Positions 12,135-22,543 are shown, counted from the stretch's first letter. The stretch: 64,000 bases of DNA from Azospirillum cavernae (GCF_003590795.1 NZ_QYUL01000001.1:327001-391000); one strand, 5' to 3'. Translations and numbers: made by a program. Notes: generated by a model from the sequence alone, not told the origin.

Positions 12135-12197
12135 GTAGTGGTCGCTATATAAATTCGGAGGCGGCTTCCTGGCAAGGATTATTTTAGTGATCACTAC
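12135..12197. promoter_or_regulatory. Two TetR-type operators in the divergent promoter region
   Basis: TAGTGATCACTA (12185-12196, a perfect palindrome) and TAGTGGTCGCTA (12136-12147) are 49 bp apart. They flank the 72-bp gap between the reductase and tetR genes, and one overlaps the tetR start codon. The inferred role is autorepression plus repression of the reductase. Confidence 0.7.
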
Positions 12198-12789
12198 AAA
12201 AATAAGCGCACCCCGAGGGCGGGCGCGGTCCTTCGATCTGGATCAGGCGGTGGAGACGGCGATGCGCTTGTTTCACGCGCGCGGCTATGACGCGGTGGGG
12301 GTGGCGGAACTCGGCGCGGCGTTGGGCATCAAGCCGCCCAGCCTGTACGCGGCGTTCGGCAGCAAGGCGGGTTTGTTCAAACAGGCGTTGGAGCGCTATT
12401 TCACCAGCGACGCCAACATCTTCGGGCGGGCGCTGGCCGAGGGGGGCGGGGTGGACGCGGTGATCGGGCGGATGTTCCGTCTGGCCGCGCGGCTCTACCC
12501 GGCGCGCGACGGGGTGGCGGGCTGTCTGGTCCTGGACGGCGCGCGCAACAGCGCCGACGACGAGGCGCGCGGGCTGACGGCGGCGGCACGGGCGGCGAGC
12601 CGGGTGGCGATGCGCGACTTCATCGCCACCGAACACCCGGCGCGCGCCGACGATCTGGTTGATTTTGTGGTGATCGCGCTTGGCGGCATGTCGGCGGCGG
12701 CGCGGGATGGCGCGGGCGAGGCGTCGCTTGCCGCCTTCGCCGCCAAAGCCGACCGAACCTTCCGACGCGAGGCGGCGGAGGGCCGCTGA
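12187..12789 (+). CDS. TetR/AcrR family regulator (BdcR-like)
   Basis: A 200-aa protein with an N-terminal helix-turn-helix (AMRLFHARGYDAVGVAELGAALGIKPPSLYAAFGSKAGLF) and a variable all-helical C-terminal ligand domain. The GTG at 12187, 8 nt after AAGGA, is the only start that keeps the full HTH; it lies inside the operator palindrome. It is divergent from the BdcA-like gene, so it probably represses both. Confidence 0.88.
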   Translation: MITTKISAPRGRARSFDLDQAVETAMRLFHARGYDAVGVAELGAALGIKPPSLYAAFGSKAGLFKQALERYFTSDANIFGRALAEGGGVDAVIGRMFRLAARLYPARDGVAGCLVLDGARNSADDEARGLTAAARAASRVAMRDFIATEHPARADDLVDFVVIALGGMSAAARDGAGEASLAAFAAKADRTFRREAAEGR

Positions 12790-12960
12790 TCCGGCCCAAA
12801 ATCCGAAAAGGTGGCCGATAAGAAGGCTTGGCGATTTGGCGCCGCCGAATGCGCTCAAGTTTTTTCCGGTCAATCTCCTATGAATGAGAGACCGAGGCGC
12901 TCCGTTTTTTCGCGCATGAGGCCCGGTTTCATCGCGTATGAAGGAGGCTCCGCGTCGGCC

Positions 12961-15024
12961 ATGACCAGGGTCGGCGGACGCTCCAACCACAGGGGATGGC
13001 ATGGCGTGACGCGTCATCAGGCGATTTTGGAAGAGGCCGTCGCCCGGCATCGCGCCGGGGATCTCGCCCGCGCGCGCGTTTTGTACCAGCAGCGTTTGAA
13101 AGCGGCCCCGGCCTGCGTCGACGCCCGCTATCTGTTGGCGATGCTGGATTGTCAGCAGGGGCGTTTCGCCAACGCGGCGGGGCCGTTGCGCCGTTTGTGG
13201 CGGGAGCAGCCGGGCCGTTTCGACATTGGCTATACGCTGGGCCGGGCGTTGCATGAGCTTGGGGAATTTCCGGCGGCGGTCGAGGCCTACGCGCGGGTGA
13301 TGCGGGGCGATCCCGGCAACCGCGAGGCCTTCGTCGAAGCGGCGCGCTCCTTGATGGCCCTGCGCGATTGGGCGGCGGCGGCGGGGGTGTGCGAGGTTGG
13401 GCTGGCGGTCCACCCCGCCGACGCGGCGCTGCATCTGGCGCTTGGCGTGGTGGCCGGGGCGCAAAAGCGGGACGCGCGGGCGGTTGGGGCGCTGCGGCGC
13501 GCCGTCGCCCTGGAACCCGTCAACGCGGAGCATCATTGCGCGCTGGGCCGCGCCTTGCGGCTGGTCAACCGGACCGGCGAGGCGGTGGCGGCCTTGGCGG
13601 AGGCGCTGCGTCTGGATCCGGGATTGGCGCGGGCGCGTTTGCTTCAGGCCCGCTTGTTGCCGGTGGCCTATGGAACCGAGGCGGAGGTCGCGGCGTGGCG
13701 CGCGCGGGTCGCCGAGGCGCTGGACGGCCTCGCCGCTTTCACCCCGACGACGCCGGACGCCGTTCGGGCGGCCTTCGACGCGGTGATGGACAGCACGAAT
13801 TTCTATCTGGCCTATCAGGGGCAGGACGACCGCGCCCTGGCGGTTTTGTGGGGCGATCTGGTCCATCGGGTGGTCGCCGCCCGTTTCCCGGAGACGGCTC
13901 CCACGTCCCGACCGTCGCGGGCTGGGCGTCCGGCGCGGGGCGGGGGACGGCTGCGGGTTGGCTTCCGTTCGGCCTTTCTGCGCGATCACACGGTGCTGCA
14001 TCTGTTCCGTCGCTGGATGACCGATCTGGACCGCGAGCGCTTCGAGGTGTTCGTTTTCGCCGACGGCGCGCAGGATGACGAGACGGCGCGGTTGGCCGCC
14101 GAGGTCGAGCATTTCCGCGTCCTGCCCGCCGACCCGGAGCGCGGCGCGCGGGATCTGCGGCGCGAATCGCTGCGCAGCCTGATCCATCTGGACATTGGCA
14201 TGGAACCGGCGGGGCAATGTTACGGCTCGCTGCGGTTGGCTCCGATCCAGGCCGCCGCCTGGGGGCATCCCGTCACCACCGGGTTGCGCCACATTGATTG
14301 GTTCCTGTCCTCGGCGGCGATGGAGCCGGAGGATGGCGACGCCCATTACCGCGAGCGGCTGTTGCGCCTGCCGGGGTTGGGCGTCGGCTTTTCCCCATCG
14401 CTGGCCCCGCCGCCGCCCGCTGACCGCCGGGCGTTGGGCGTGGCGGCGGACGACGCGCTGTTCTTCTGCGCCCAATCCCTGTTCAAGCTGTTGCCGCAGC
14501 ACGATCATGTGTGGGCGGACATCGCCGAACGGGTTCCGACGGCGCGCTTCCTGTTTCTGGAAAGCTCAGCGCCGGGGGTGGTCGATGTGGTGCGGCGGCG
14601 GCTGGATCACGCGTTCGCCGCGCGCGGCCTGCGGGCCGACGATCATGTCCGCTGGGCGCCGATGCAGGATCATCGCGGCTATCTGGCGCTGAACGCGGCG
14701 TGCGACGTCTTTCTCGACAGCGTTGGCTGGTCCGGCGGGCGCACGACGCTGGAGGCGGTGGCCTGCGGGCTTGTGCCGGTGACGACTCCCACCGCCTTCA
14801 TGCGGGGCCGCCACACGGCGGGGATTCTCAACGCGCTGGGGCTGCCGGATTTGATCGCGGCGGACAAGGCGGCGCTGGTGGAACTCGCCGCGCGGTTGGC
14901 CGTTGACGTCGGGTGGCGGGACGGGCTGCGCGCGCGGATGCTGGCCGCCCGCGCTGGGCTGTTCCAGGCGCGGGATTGGCTGCCCGCGCTGGAATCCTGG
15001 CTGATTGAAACGGCCAATCCCTGA
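12961..15024 (+). CDS. TPR protein with O-GlcNAc-transferase-like (GT41) domain
   Basis: About 687 aa. Residues 15-250 form tetratricopeptide repeats (ARYLLAMLDCQQGRFANA, LGRALHELGEFPAAVEAYARV, HCALGRALRLVNRTGEAVAAL). The C-terminal half matches the SPINDLY/OGT catalytic region: LRVGFRSAFLRDHTV, IHLDIGMEPAGQCYG, PIQAAAWGHPVTTGL, FLDSVGWSGGRTTLEAVACG. Members transfer sugars to proteins, often to flagellin or surface proteins in bacteria; the acceptor here is unknown. The ATG at 12961 follows AAGGAGG; upstream in-frame Met codons lack homology. Confidence 0.85.
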   Translation: MTRVGGRSNHRGWHGVTRHQAILEEAVARHRAGDLARARVLYQQRLKAAPACVDARYLLAMLDCQQGRFANAAGPLRRLWREQPGRFDIGYTLGRALHELGEFPAAVEAYARVMRGDPGNREAFVEAARSLMALRDWAAAAGVCEVGLAVHPADAALHLALGVVAGAQKRDARAVGALRRAVALEPVNAEHHCALGRALRLVNRTGEAVAALAEALRLDPGLARARLLQARLLPVAYGTEAEVAAWRARVAEALDGLAAFTPTTPDAVRAAFDAVMDSTNFYLAYQGQDDRALAVLWGDLVHRVVAARFPETAPTSRPSRAGRPARGGGRLRVGFRSAFLRDHTVLHLFRRWMTDLDRERFEVFVFADGAQDDETARLAAEVEHFRVLPADPERGARDLRRESLRSLIHLDIGMEPAGQCYGSLRLAPIQAAAWGHPVTTGLRHIDWFLSSAAMEPEDGDAHYRERLLRLPGLGVGFSPSLAPPPPADRRALGVAADDALFFCAQSLFKLLPQHDHVWADIAERVPTARFLFLESSAPGVVDVVRRRLDHAFAARGLRADDHVRWAPMQDHRGYLALNAACDVFLDSVGWSGGRTTLEAVACGLVPVTTPTAFMRGRHTAGILNALGLPDLIAADKAALVELAARLAVDVGWRDGLRARMLAARAGLFQARDWLPALESWLIETANP

Positions 15025-15069
15025 ACCGTTCGGGCCTGAACCGTTCGGGCCTCTTCGAAGCGCGTCCGC

Positions 15070-16944
15070 TCAGCGCCAGCGCCGCCGGGCGCCGCCGCGT
15101 CGGTCGTCCTCGTCGAACAGTTCGGCCAGCTTGTTCATCATGGTGCCGCCCAACTGTTCGGCGTCCACGATGGTGACGGCGCGGCGGTAATAGCGGGTCA
15201 CGTCATGGCCGATGCCGATCGCGACCAGCTCCACCGGGGAGCGGGTTTCGATCTGTTCGATCACTTGGCGCAAGTGACGCTCCAGATAATTGCCCGCGTT
15301 GACCGACAGCGTCGAATCATCGACCGGCGCGCCGTCGGAAATCACCATCAGGATGCGGCGCTGTTCCGGGCGGCCCATCAGGCGGTTGTAGGCCCATTGC
15401 AGGGCTTCGCCGTCGATGTTCTCCTTCAGGATGCCTTCGCGCAGCATCAGGCCGAGATTCTTGCGGGCGCGCCGCCATGGCATGTCGGCGGCCTTGTAGA
15501 CGATGTGGCGCAGGTCGTTCAAACGCCCTGGCGTGGCCGGCTTGCCCGCCGCCACCCAGGCCTCGCGCGATTGACCGCCCTTCCAGGCGCGGGTGGTGAA
15601 GCCCAGAACCTCCACCTTCACCGCGCAGCGTTCCAGCGTGCGGGCGAGGATGTCGGCGCTCATCGCGGCGATGGAGATCGGGCGCCCGCGCATCGAGCCG
15701 GAATTGTCGATCAACAGCGACACCACGGTGTCGCGGAAATCGGTTTCCTTTTCCTTTTTGAAGGACAGCGGCAGAACCGGGTTGGCGACGACGCGGGCCA
15801 GACGGGCGGCGTCGAGGATGCCCTCCTCCAGATCGAAGCTCCAGGACCGCTGTTGCTTGGCCATCAGACGGCGTTGCAGGCGGTTGGCCAGCTTGGAAAT
15901 CACGCCCTGGAGATGCTGCAACTGCTGGTCCAACAGGGCGCGCAGCCGTTCCAGCTCCGCCGGGTCGCACAGATCGGCGGCCTCGACGATTTCGTCGAAC
16001 TGGGCGGTGTAGGGCTTGTAGGCGTTGGGATCGGGTTCGTTGCGGCGGCTTTGGTCGTTGCGCCAGGGCTGTCCGGGACCGGCGGGCTGTTCGGCCCCCT
16101 CGCCCTCGCCCATCTCCATGTCGCCTTCCTCGCCGGCCCCCTCCTCGGCGCTGTCGCCCATCTCGGAGGAGTCCTGCATCTCCGACGATGCCATGGCGTC
16201 CGAGTCGCTGTCGGAATCATCCTGGCTGCGGGTCTGGCCATGCTCGGGCGATTCGGAATCTTCGGAGGAGGATTTGGACTCGTCCTCTTCCTGCTCCTCT
16301 TCGGCCTCCTGGCCGACCTCCATGTCCAGATCGGTCAGCAGGCGGCGGACGGCGCGGGCGTAGGAATCCTGATCGGCGGCGTGTTCGGCCAGACCATGCA
16401 GATCCTTGCCGAGCTTTTCCTCGATCCACGGGCGCCACAGATCAACGGCGTGGGCGGCTGCGGGCGGCGGCGGCGCGCCGGTCATCGCCTCGCGCGCGAT
16501 CATCCGCAGGGCCTCGGCCAAGGGAACCTGTCCGCGATCCTCGAAGCGGTCGAAGCCCTGGCGGGTGTATTTGTCGTCCAGCGCCGCTTCCAGATTGCGG
16601 GCGACGCCCGCCATATGCTGGGCGCCCAGCGCCTCGCAGCGGGCCTGCTCCAACGCGTCGAAGGCCTGGCGGGCGGAATCGCCCAGCGGCAGGCGGTGGG
16701 CGTGGATGATCGGGTCATGATGGCGCAGCCGCAACGACACGGCGTCGGCGGCCCCGCGCAGCTTGGCGATGTCCGCCGGATTGAGATCGCGCGCCGGAAG
16801 CGGCACCCGCACCCGCTGCCCCGCCATGCCGGGCGGGTCGGAGGAAAAGGCGACCTGCACCTCCATCCGATGCGACATGGCGCGCACCGTGGCGGCGGTG
16901 GACCGCTTGAAGGCCTCGACGGGGTTGTCGTTCTGGGTGGTCAT
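15070..16944 (-). CDS. cobT: Cobaltochelatase subunit CobT
   Basis: A subunit of the ATP-dependent aerobic cobaltochelatase (CobNST) that inserts cobalt into hydrogenobyrinate diamide in the cobalamin pathway. The ~624-aa protein has a long acidic Glu/Asp/Ser-rich middle (residues about 215-300) and a C-terminal von Willebrand A domain with the metal-binding [10 protein letters not shown]. It forms a chaperone-like ring with CobS. The ATG at 16944 gives the typical [16 protein letters not shown]; one at 16974 is also open. It is separated from cobS by the GxxExxY insertion. Confidence 0.93.
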   Translation of the reverse strand: MTTQNDNPVEAFKRSTAATVRAMSHRMEVQVAFSSDPPGMAGQRVRVPLPARDLNPADIAKLRGAADAVSLRLRHHDPIIHAHRLPLGDSARQAFDALEQARCEALGAQHMAGVARNLEAALDDKYTRQGFDRFEDRGQVPLAEALRMIAREAMTGAPPPPAAAHAVDLWRPWIEEKLGKDLHGLAEHAADQDSYARAVRRLLTDLDMEVGQEAEEEQEEDESKSSSEDSESPEHGQTRSQDDSDSDSDAMASSEMQDSSEMGDSAEEGAGEEGDMEMGEGEGAEQPAGPGQPWRNDQSRRNEPDPNAYKPYTAQFDEIVEAADLCDPAELERLRALLDQQLQHLQGVISKLANRLQRRLMAKQQRSWSFDLEEGILDAARLARVVANPVLPLSFKKEKETDFRDTVVSLLIDNSGSMRGRPISIAAMSADILARTLERCAVKVEVLGFTTRAWKGGQSREAWVAAGKPATPGRLNDLRHIVYKAADMPWRRARKNLGLMLREGILKENIDGEALQWAYNRLMGRPEQRRILMVISDGAPVDDSTLSVNAGNYLERHLRQVIEQIETRSPVELVAIGIGHDVTRYYRRAVTIVDAEQLGGTMMNKLAELFDEDDRRGGARRRWR

Positions 16945-16993
16945 CGCGGGGGTGTCTTCGCTTGTGGCGGTCAATCAGCGGTGGGCAAGGTTG

Positions 16994-17032
16994 CCACGGA
17001 TTTCACGGATTTGGACGCGGATTTCACGGATG
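16994..17032. repeat. Tandem ATTTCACGGAT repeat, left flank of the GxxExxY gene
   Basis: Two units of GCGGATTTCACGGAT-type sequence. The same composite occurs inverted at 17417-17460, so the GxxExxY gene is bounded by inverted repeats. Confidence 0.85.
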
Positions 17033-17419
17033 TTTTGGAGGCGGCAGCACGCGTCGTATGGCTAGGCTTGGCGCCGCAAAGTTGAACAGAAGGCCAACGG
17101 GCAAGCCGCTGACTCGAAGATAATTTACAACTTGGCGAAGATGGGCTTGGCCCAAAGCGTCGCAGACCTTCAACTCAACGATGACCCGGCCCTCCACGAC
17201 GATGTCGGCAAAATAAGTGCCAACCAGATGTCCACGGTAGTGAACTTGGAAAGGGACTTCGTTTGCAGCCTCAAGGCCGCTGTCCGCGAGTTCACGGAGC
17301 ATGGCCTTTTTGTAGACGGTTTCAGCGAAGCCATGACCGAGCGCGCCGTGAACGGCAAGGGCTGCGCCGACGACACGCTCGGTCAACCCATCCAATGTGG
17401 CGCCCAGGCTCACCTTCAT
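17024..17419 (-). CDS. GxxExxY family protein (PD-(D/E)XK nuclease-like)
   Basis: A 131-aa protein with the name-giving motif GFAETVY and the nuclease-like core EVPFQVHYRG, ADIVVEGRVIVELKV and HLRQVVNYLRVSGLPVGLLFNF. Biological role unknown. The frame stays open upstream to 17458, but that part is encoded by the flanking repeat, so the Met at 17419 is preferred. It splits the cobS-cobT pair, which is normally adjacent, and looks like an inserted cassette. Confidence 0.85.
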   Translation of the reverse strand: MKVSLGATLDGLTERVVGAALAVHGALGHGFAETVYKKAMLRELADSGLEAANEVPFQVHYRGHLVGTYFADIVVEGRVIVELKVCDALGQAHLRQVVNYLRVSGLPVGLLFNFAAPSLAIRRVLPPPKHP

Positions 17420-17460
17420 CCGTGAAATCCGTGCTTCAATCCGTGAAATCCGCGTCAAAT
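17417..17460. repeat. Inverted copy of the ATTTCACGGAT repeat, right flank of the GxxExxY gene
   Basis: The reverse complement carries two GGATTTCACGGAT units matching 16994-17032. It overlaps the start codon of the GxxExxY gene. Confidence 0.85.
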
Positions 17461-17518
17461 TTTGTGCGCGACGCCGCGCCTTCCCTTCAAGGGTGAGGCG
17501 CGGCGATCCCGCGACCGA

Positions 17519-18523
17519 TCACACGAGGTTCGCTTGAACCCCGGTTTCCGGCAGTTCGACGCCGAAGCAGCGCTGGTAATATTCAGCGACCGTCGGACGC
17601 TCCACCTCGTCGCACTTGTTCAGGAAGGTGATGCGGAAGGCAAAGGCCACATCGTTGAAGATGCGCGCGTTTTCCGCCCAGGTGATGACCGTGCGCGGAC
17701 TCATCACGGTGGAGATGTCGCCGTTCATGAAGCCCGCCCGCGACAGATCGGCCAGACGCACCATCGAGGCGACCAGCTCGCGCCCCTTGGGATCGTCATA
17801 GGCCTTGACCTTGGCGGAGACGATCTTGATCTCGTCCTCGACCGGCAGATAATTCAGGGTCGCGACGATGTTCCAGCGGTCCATCTGACCCTGGTTGATC
17901 TGCTGCGTGCCGTGATACAGGCCGGTGGTGTCGCCCAGGCCAACCGTGTTGGCGGTGGAGAACAGGCGGAAGGCCGGGTGCGGGCGAATGACGCGGTTTT
18001 GGTCGAGCAGCGTCAGCTTGCCTTCGACCTCCAGCACGCGCTGGATCACGAACATCACGTCGGGGCGCCCCGCGTCATACTCGTCGAACACCAGGGCGCA
18101 GGCGTGCTGCAAGGCCCAGGGCAGGATGCCTTCGCGGTATTCCGTGACCTGGACGCCGTCGCGCAGGACGATGGCGTCCTTGCCCATCAGGTCGATGCGG
18201 CTGATGTGGCTGTCCAGATTGACGCGAATGCACGGCCAGTTGAGGCGGGCGGCGACCTGCTCGATGTGGGTCGATTTGCCGGTGCCGTGATAGCCCTGCA
18301 CCATGACCCGGCGGTTGAACGCGAAACCGGCAAGGATCGCCAGCGTCGTGTCGCGGTCGAAGCGATAGGCTTCGTCCACGTCCGGGACATGTTCGGTGCG
18401 CTGGCTGAAGGCCGGCACCTGCATGGTGCTGTCGATGCCGAAGACGTCGCGCACCGAAACGGTGGTGTCGGGCTTGTGGTCGAACAGGGCCGAACTGGCC
18501 TGCGTGGCTCCTTGGGAAGGCAT
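17519..18523 (-). CDS. cobS: Cobaltochelatase subunit CobS
   Basis: A 334-aa AAA+ ATPase. Walker A is [16 protein letters not shown], Walker B is [10 protein letters not shown], and [19 protein letters not shown] is the family signature. It powers cobalt insertion with CobT and CobN. Length is normal. It lies downstream of the DnaJ-like gene and upstream of the GxxExxY gene and cobT on the same strand. Confidence 0.96.
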   Translation of the reverse strand: MPSQGATQASSALFDHKPDTTVSVRDVFGIDSTMQVPAFSQRTEHVPDVDEAYRFDRDTTLAILAGFAFNRRVMVQGYHGTGKSTHIEQVAARLNWPCIRVNLDSHISRIDLMGKDAIVLRDGVQVTEYREGILPWALQHACALVFDEYDAGRPDVMFVIQRVLEVEGKLTLLDQNRVIRPHPAFRLFSTANTVGLGDTTGLYHGTQQINQGQMDRWNIVATLNYLPVEDEIKIVSAKVKAYDDPKGRELVASMVRLADLSRAGFMNGDISTVMSPRTVITWAENARIFNDVAFAFRITFLNKCDEVERPTVAEYYQRCFGVELPETGVQANLV

Positions 18524-18598
18524 GGGTTGGCTTCTTACGTTCCAGCGAGTGTCGGTTGTCCGGCGGTCGCGGGGGATGCCCGGCCCGCCATCGTGGGG

Positions 18599-19186
18599 TC
18601 ACGCAGCATAACAGGCTTTCAGCGTGTTGTAGGCGAGATTGATCTCTTTCAATTTTTCTTCCGCCGCCTTGTCTCCTCCGTTCGCGTCGGGATGATGCAG
18701 TTTGGCCAGTTCCCGATAGCGCGCCTTGATCTGGGTGAAATCGACCGGGGGCGCCAGATTGAGGACGGCCAGAGCCTCCTCCTCGGCGGTGCGGGCGGCC
18801 TGACGGCGTTGCGCCGCCTTGGTCTCTTCCTCGCTTTTGCCGGATTCCTGGCCGAATTCAAAGCTGAAGCCGTGGAGCACGCGGTCGCGCAGGAATTTTT
18901 CCTGCGCCCCCCATTTGCCCAGCGGCCAGCTTGGCCGTTGCCAGGTGGTGTCACGGCGGACCTCGGCCTCGATCTGATCGACCGACATGCCCGCGTAATA
19001 ATCCCAGGAGCGGTTGTAGTCCCGCGCGTGCTCCAGGCAGAACCACCAATAATCATTCAGCGAGTTGCGGCTTTTTGGCGCGCGATGCTCGCCCGAGGCC
19101 ACGCAGTCCGGGTGGTCGCAGACGCGGGTTCCCACCCGCGAGGCGGTGTGGCTATCGTAGCTGTTGCGGGCGCGGCTCTTGCTCAT
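18599..19186 (-). CDS. DnaJ-domain protein of the CobS neighbourhood
   Basis: A 195-aa protein. The N-terminal half carries Cys/His ([25 protein letters not shown]), perhaps metal-binding. The C-terminus is a J domain ([28 protein letters not shown]) with the HPD tripeptide that stimulates DnaK. J proteins of this type recur beside cobS in alphaproteobacteria; a role in cobaltochelatase handling is plausible but unproven. The start at 19186 (MSKSRARN) is preferred over 19222. Confidence 0.85.
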   Translation of the reverse strand: MSKSRARNSYDSHTASRVGTRVCDHPDCVASGEHRAPKSRNSLNDYWWFCLEHARDYNRSWDYYAGMSVDQIEAEVRRDTTWQRPSWPLGKWGAQEKFLRDRVLHGFSFEFGQESGKSEEETKAAQRRQAARTAEEEALAVLNLAPPVDFTQIKARYRELAKLHHPDANGGDKAAEEKLKEINLAYNTLKACYAA

Positions 19187-19361
19187 GGGGCCAAGTATGA
19201 GAAGCGGCGGGCGGTCTGGCAAGCGCGCCCGCGCGTCCGTCCGTCATGCGCGCGGACGCTCATCCCCGGCTTGACAGAGCGGGGCTTGACAGGGCGGGGC
19301 TGTCCCACTCACCTGTTTTGCGAGGCCTTCGCCGGATTGACCGCCAACCCCTGGGGATTTC

Positions 19362-19637
19362 ATGGAATACGCCGCCCGCATCCGTCAAAAGCTGACCGCT
19401 GGCCTGTCGCCCGTCCAGTTGGACATCGTTGATGAGTCCGACCGTCACGCCGGACACGCCGGAGCCGACGCCAAGGGGGAGACGCATTTTCACGTCACCG
19501 TGGTGTCCGCCGCTTTCACCGGAAAATCACGGGTGGAACGGCAGCGCATGGTTTACGCCCTGTTGGCCGATGAGTTGAGCGAGCGTGTCCACGCTCTGGG
19601 CCTGACCACGCGGACGGACGCTGAAACAACCGCCTGA
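19362..19637 (+). CDS. bolA: BolA family protein
   Basis: A 91-aa BolA domain (IRQKLTAGLSPVQLDIVDES, HAGHAGADAKGETHFHVTVVS, RMVYALLADEL). The HFHV histidine is the one used by BolA partners to bind a [2Fe-2S] cluster with monothiol glutaredoxins. It is divergent from the DnaJ-like/cobS genes, a common alphaproteobacterial pairing. Confidence 0.92.
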   Translation: MEYAARIRQKLTAGLSPVQLDIVDESDRHAGHAGADAKGETHFHVTVVSAAFTGKSRVERQRMVYALLADELSERVHALGLTTRTDAETTA

Positions 19638-19713
19638 AACAAGTTCCCGCCAAGACAATCGAGGCCCTGCGCACAGAAATGCACACATACGCGTGCAACC
19701 GATGGTCGATATT

Positions 19714-19739
19714 CCGATAAATCAGAACAAAAATATCGG
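19714..19739. promoter_or_regulatory. Inverted repeat CCGATA-N14-TATCGG upstream of the RHH gene
   Basis: It sits in an AT-rich stretch about 120 nt before the ribbon-helix-helix gene and could be an autoregulatory operator. Function inferred from position only. Confidence 0.3.
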
Positions 19740-19857
19740 CGAGCGATGTTGCATTTCTCGTATCGTTTAGTAGAGTGCCACCTATGCAACCATGTATCGC
19801 GCCGGGACGGACGCAAACTTCGCGTGTTCGTCGGCGGCTTCGTGGAAGGGGCTGCGG

Positions 19858-20346
19858 ATGGCGAAGCGTGGGCCGAAGAAAAAGCGGGTGGATCCCCCCA
19901 AACAGGGGGTGGAGCCGCTGAGAAGCCAGAACATCATGATCGGCGGACACCGCACGAGCATGCGGTTGGAGCCGTCCATGTGGGACGCTCTGGAAGACAT
20001 CGGGCGTCGGGAAGGGCTTTCGGTCAACAAGCTCTGCACCTCGATCAAGGAGCGGATCGAAGAGCAGGCGCGCCGTCGCGGCGTGCCGCCGGAGGAGGCG
20101 GACGTCACCTTGACCTCGGCGGTCCGGGTGTTCATCGCCGCCTATTACCGGCGGGCCTGCACCGAGGATGGGCATATTCGCGCCGGTCACGGCGGCAGCG
20201 ATCCGTTCCTGGGAACCCCGTTCGAGCTGACGGGGGACGAGGAGGAGTCTGAGCCGAGGGCGGCGTCCGACCGGGAGGCTGATTCGGGATTTTCGACCCA
20301 CGGCAACACGGGCGCCCCGAAGAATCGGCTCTCCGGCTTGATTTGA
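19858..20346 (+). CDS. Ribbon-helix-helix domain protein
   Basis: A 162-aa protein. A basic N-terminus (MAKRGPKKKRVDPP) leads into an RHH_4-type core: NIMIGGHRTSMRLEPSMWDALEDIGRREGLSVNKLCTSI, in which the strand HRTSMRLEP would contact DNA. The C-terminus is acidic and Ser-rich. The island gene at 41477 shares HRTSMRL and the following W..L..I...EG spacing, so the two are paralogues. The start at 19858 is chosen because the open frame before it is not RHH-like. Target genes unknown. Confidence 0.8.
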   Translation: MAKRGPKKKRVDPPKQGVEPLRSQNIMIGGHRTSMRLEPSMWDALEDIGRREGLSVNKLCTSIKERIEEQARRRGVPPEEADVTLTSAVRVFIAAYYRRACTEDGHIRAGHGGSDPFLGTPFELTGDEEESEPRAASDREADSGFSTHGNTGAPKNRLSGLI

Positions 20347-20358
20347 GCCTGTTGGCGC

Positions 20359-20390
20359 GGCGGTCTGAACGGTTTCAGGCCGCCTGTTTG
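20359..20390 (+). terminator. Terminator-like hairpin after the RHH gene
   Basis: GGCGGTCTGA pairs with TCAGGCCGCC (one wobble) across a 6-nt loop and is followed by TGTTTG. Weak T-tract. Confidence 0.5.
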
Positions 20391-20518
20391 GCGCGCTCCT
20401 CAATTTCGGGAGCGGCCAAGCGGGGGCGCTGAACCGCCTTCGTTTCGTCCGTCGCCGTGCTTGGCCGGCTGGCCCGCGCCGCGCCCCGTGCTGACGGCTG
20501 ACGGACGCCGTTCCGGCG

Positions 20519-22216
20519 TCAGGCGGCGCGGAGTTCGGCGAGGAAGCCGTCCATCGCCTGCTTCAACTGCGACGATTGCCGGGCAAGGTCGTCCGACGCT
20601 TGTTTGACGTTGCCGGTCGCGGCGCCGGTCTCGTTTCCAGCCACTTGGATGCCCTGAACGTTCCGCGACACTTCGGTGGTGCCGACGGCGGCCTGTTGGG
20701 CGTTGCGGCTGATCTCGACCGTCGCGCTGCTTTGCTGGCTGACCGACGACGCCATGTCCGCCGTCGAGCTGCTGATGTCCTCAACCTGCCCGATGATGGT
20801 GCGCATCGCTCCGACGGTGCGTTCCGACGCGCTTTTGACCGCGCTGATTTGGTTGGTGATCTGTTCGGTCATCGCGTGGGTTTGATTGGCCAGATTCTTG
20901 ACTTCGCTGGCCACCACGGCGAAGCCCTTTCCGGCTTCGCCCGCGCGGGCGGCTTCGATGGTGGCGTTCAGCGCCAGCAAATTGGTTTGGCTGGCCACGG
21001 CGTTGATCGCGGCGACGATCTGGTCGACCTGGTCGATGGCGCTGGACAACTGATCCAGTTGCCGCTGGGCCTCGCTGGCTCCCTCGGCGGCGCGTTTGGA
21101 ACGATCAGCGGCGCGGACGACGCGATCCGACAGATCGTTGATCGAGGCCGACAGCTCTTCCGACGCGGCGGCGACGGTTTGCACGTTGGCGCTGGCCTGT
21201 TCGGACGCGGCGGCCACATTGGCGCATTGCGCGCTGACCCGATCGACCGTCACGGCCAGTTGCGACGAGGTCGCTTGAAGTTCGGTGGCGGAACTGCCGA
21301 CGGCGTTGACGATGGCGCCGACGCGGTCCTCAAAACTCCGGGCCAAGGCCAGAGTGTTGGCGCGTTTCTCGGCGGTGGCCTGGAGTTCGACCTGCTTGAC
21401 CTCCTCCTCCAACTTGCGGGCGCGAAGCATGTTGTCTTTGAACACCTCCACGGTGCGGGCCATCGCGCCGAGTTCATCACCCCGATCCGTTCCCGTGACG
21501 ATGGCGGCGGAATCTCCCGCCGCCAGACGCTCCATCACCGTGTTCAGGGCGGTGAGCGGGCGGCGGATGCCGACGATGACCAGCAACACCGCCAGAACGC
21601 CAACCAGGGCAATCAGGGCCACGGCGATGGTCATGGTGGTGAACATCGTCCGGTCGGTTTGGTCGCTCAGGGCTTGAGAGTTGCGATCAACCCCGGCGGC
21701 GACCTCGTCGGACAGCGCGGCGGCGACGCTGTAGACCTCCACCAGCAGCGGGCGTCCTTCCTTGTCATAAACGGCGGCGGCTTCGGCGTGGTCGCCCTTT
21801 TCCTTGGCGGCGAACACCTTGGGCAGCGCGGCTTTGATCGCCCCCACCAGCGTGGACAATTGGTTGACTTTGTCCTTGTGCTCCGGCTTCGCCAGACGGG
21901 TGATGATCGCGCCGGATTCAGCGACGGCGGTTTGAATGTCCCCAATCGCCTTGGTCAAGGCGGGCAGGCCAGACGGGTCCTGGAGCAGCAGCACGTTGTT
22001 CACCTGACGCCCCATGTTGGCAAGGTCGCCGCGCATCCGCTCCAGCTTCAACCCAAAGGTGACGTCGTCGCTCAACAGGGCGCTGTACTGCGCGTCGATG
22101 TTTGAGATGGTGCGATTCATGAACAGCGACACCCCCAAGGTCAGAGCGCTGAGAATCGCGACCACGGCGTAAATTTTGCTGCCGATGCGCAGGTTCTGAA
22201 GAAGCGTCATGTCCAT
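20519..22216 (-). CDS. Methyl-accepting chemotaxis protein
   Basis: A 565-aa chemoreceptor. TM1 spans roughly residues 11-33 and TM2 residues 190-215, flanking a helical periplasmic sensor of four-helix-bundle type. A HAMP segment ([18 protein letters not shown]) leads to the signalling hairpin, whose tip contains [38 protein letters not shown], which contacts CheA/CheW. No C-terminal CheR pentapeptide is visible. The ligand cannot be predicted. Monocistronic, with an AT-rich upstream region. Confidence 0.93.
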   Translation of the reverse strand: MDMTLLQNLRIGSKIYAVVAILSALTLGVSLFMNRTISNIDAQYSALLSDDVTFGLKLERMRGDLANMGRQVNNVLLLQDPSGLPALTKAIGDIQTAVAESGAIITRLAKPEHKDKVNQLSTLVGAIKAALPKVFAAKEKGDHAEAAAVYDKEGRPLLVEVYSVAAALSDEVAAGVDRNSQALSDQTDRTMFTTMTIAVALIALVGVLAVLLVIVGIRRPLTALNTVMERLAAGDSAAIVTGTDRGDELGAMARTVEVFKDNMLRARKLEEEVKQVELQATAEKRANTLALARSFEDRVGAIVNAVGSSATELQATSSQLAVTVDRVSAQCANVAAASEQASANVQTVAAASEELSASINDLSDRVVRAADRSKRAAEGASEAQRQLDQLSSAIDQVDQIVAAINAVASQTNLLALNATIEAARAGEAGKGFAVVASEVKNLANQTHAMTEQITNQISAVKSASERTVGAMRTIIGQVEDISSSTADMASSVSQQSSATVEISRNAQQAAVGTTEVSRNVQGIQVAGNETGAATGNVKQASDDLARQSSQLKQAMDGFLAELRAA

Positions 22217-22543
22217 ACCTCGGTCAGGGAGTCAGTGTTGGTGGTTCGGCTGTTGCACGCGGAAATTGGGGAGTGTGCAAAATATGTCAATGAGCTGATT
22301 TGGGGGGAGATGGTATTTTCCCCGCCCGCAAAATTTTTAGGGGAAATAATTTTGAAGTTGGAACGTCTTTTTTGCTTAAAATGAAGGCGCTTTTTGATTG
22401 GCTCAACAAAAATATATGCGTGTCATCAGAAAAAAGTCTTAGATTTATTCAGGTTTGACGCGGGGTTTTAGGTTGAATTTTGCAAGAGGTTCAGGGGTTG
22501 AACGCGCCAAATCGCCCGAACACGGACCAGGAACCGGCGCCCC
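22217..22543. other. Intergenic, AT-rich upstream region of the chemoreceptor
   Basis: About 330 nt without a gene. It contains an AT-rich tract (22310-22450), probably the chemoreceptor promoter region, and the 3' flank of the AEC transporter. No convincing RNA, repeat or ORF was seen. Confidence 0.5.

Noticed and set aside
22310..22460. Possible regulatory RNA upstream of the chemoreceptor
   Set aside because: AT-rich but with no stable hairpin series, promoter-terminator pair or conserved motif that I could see.
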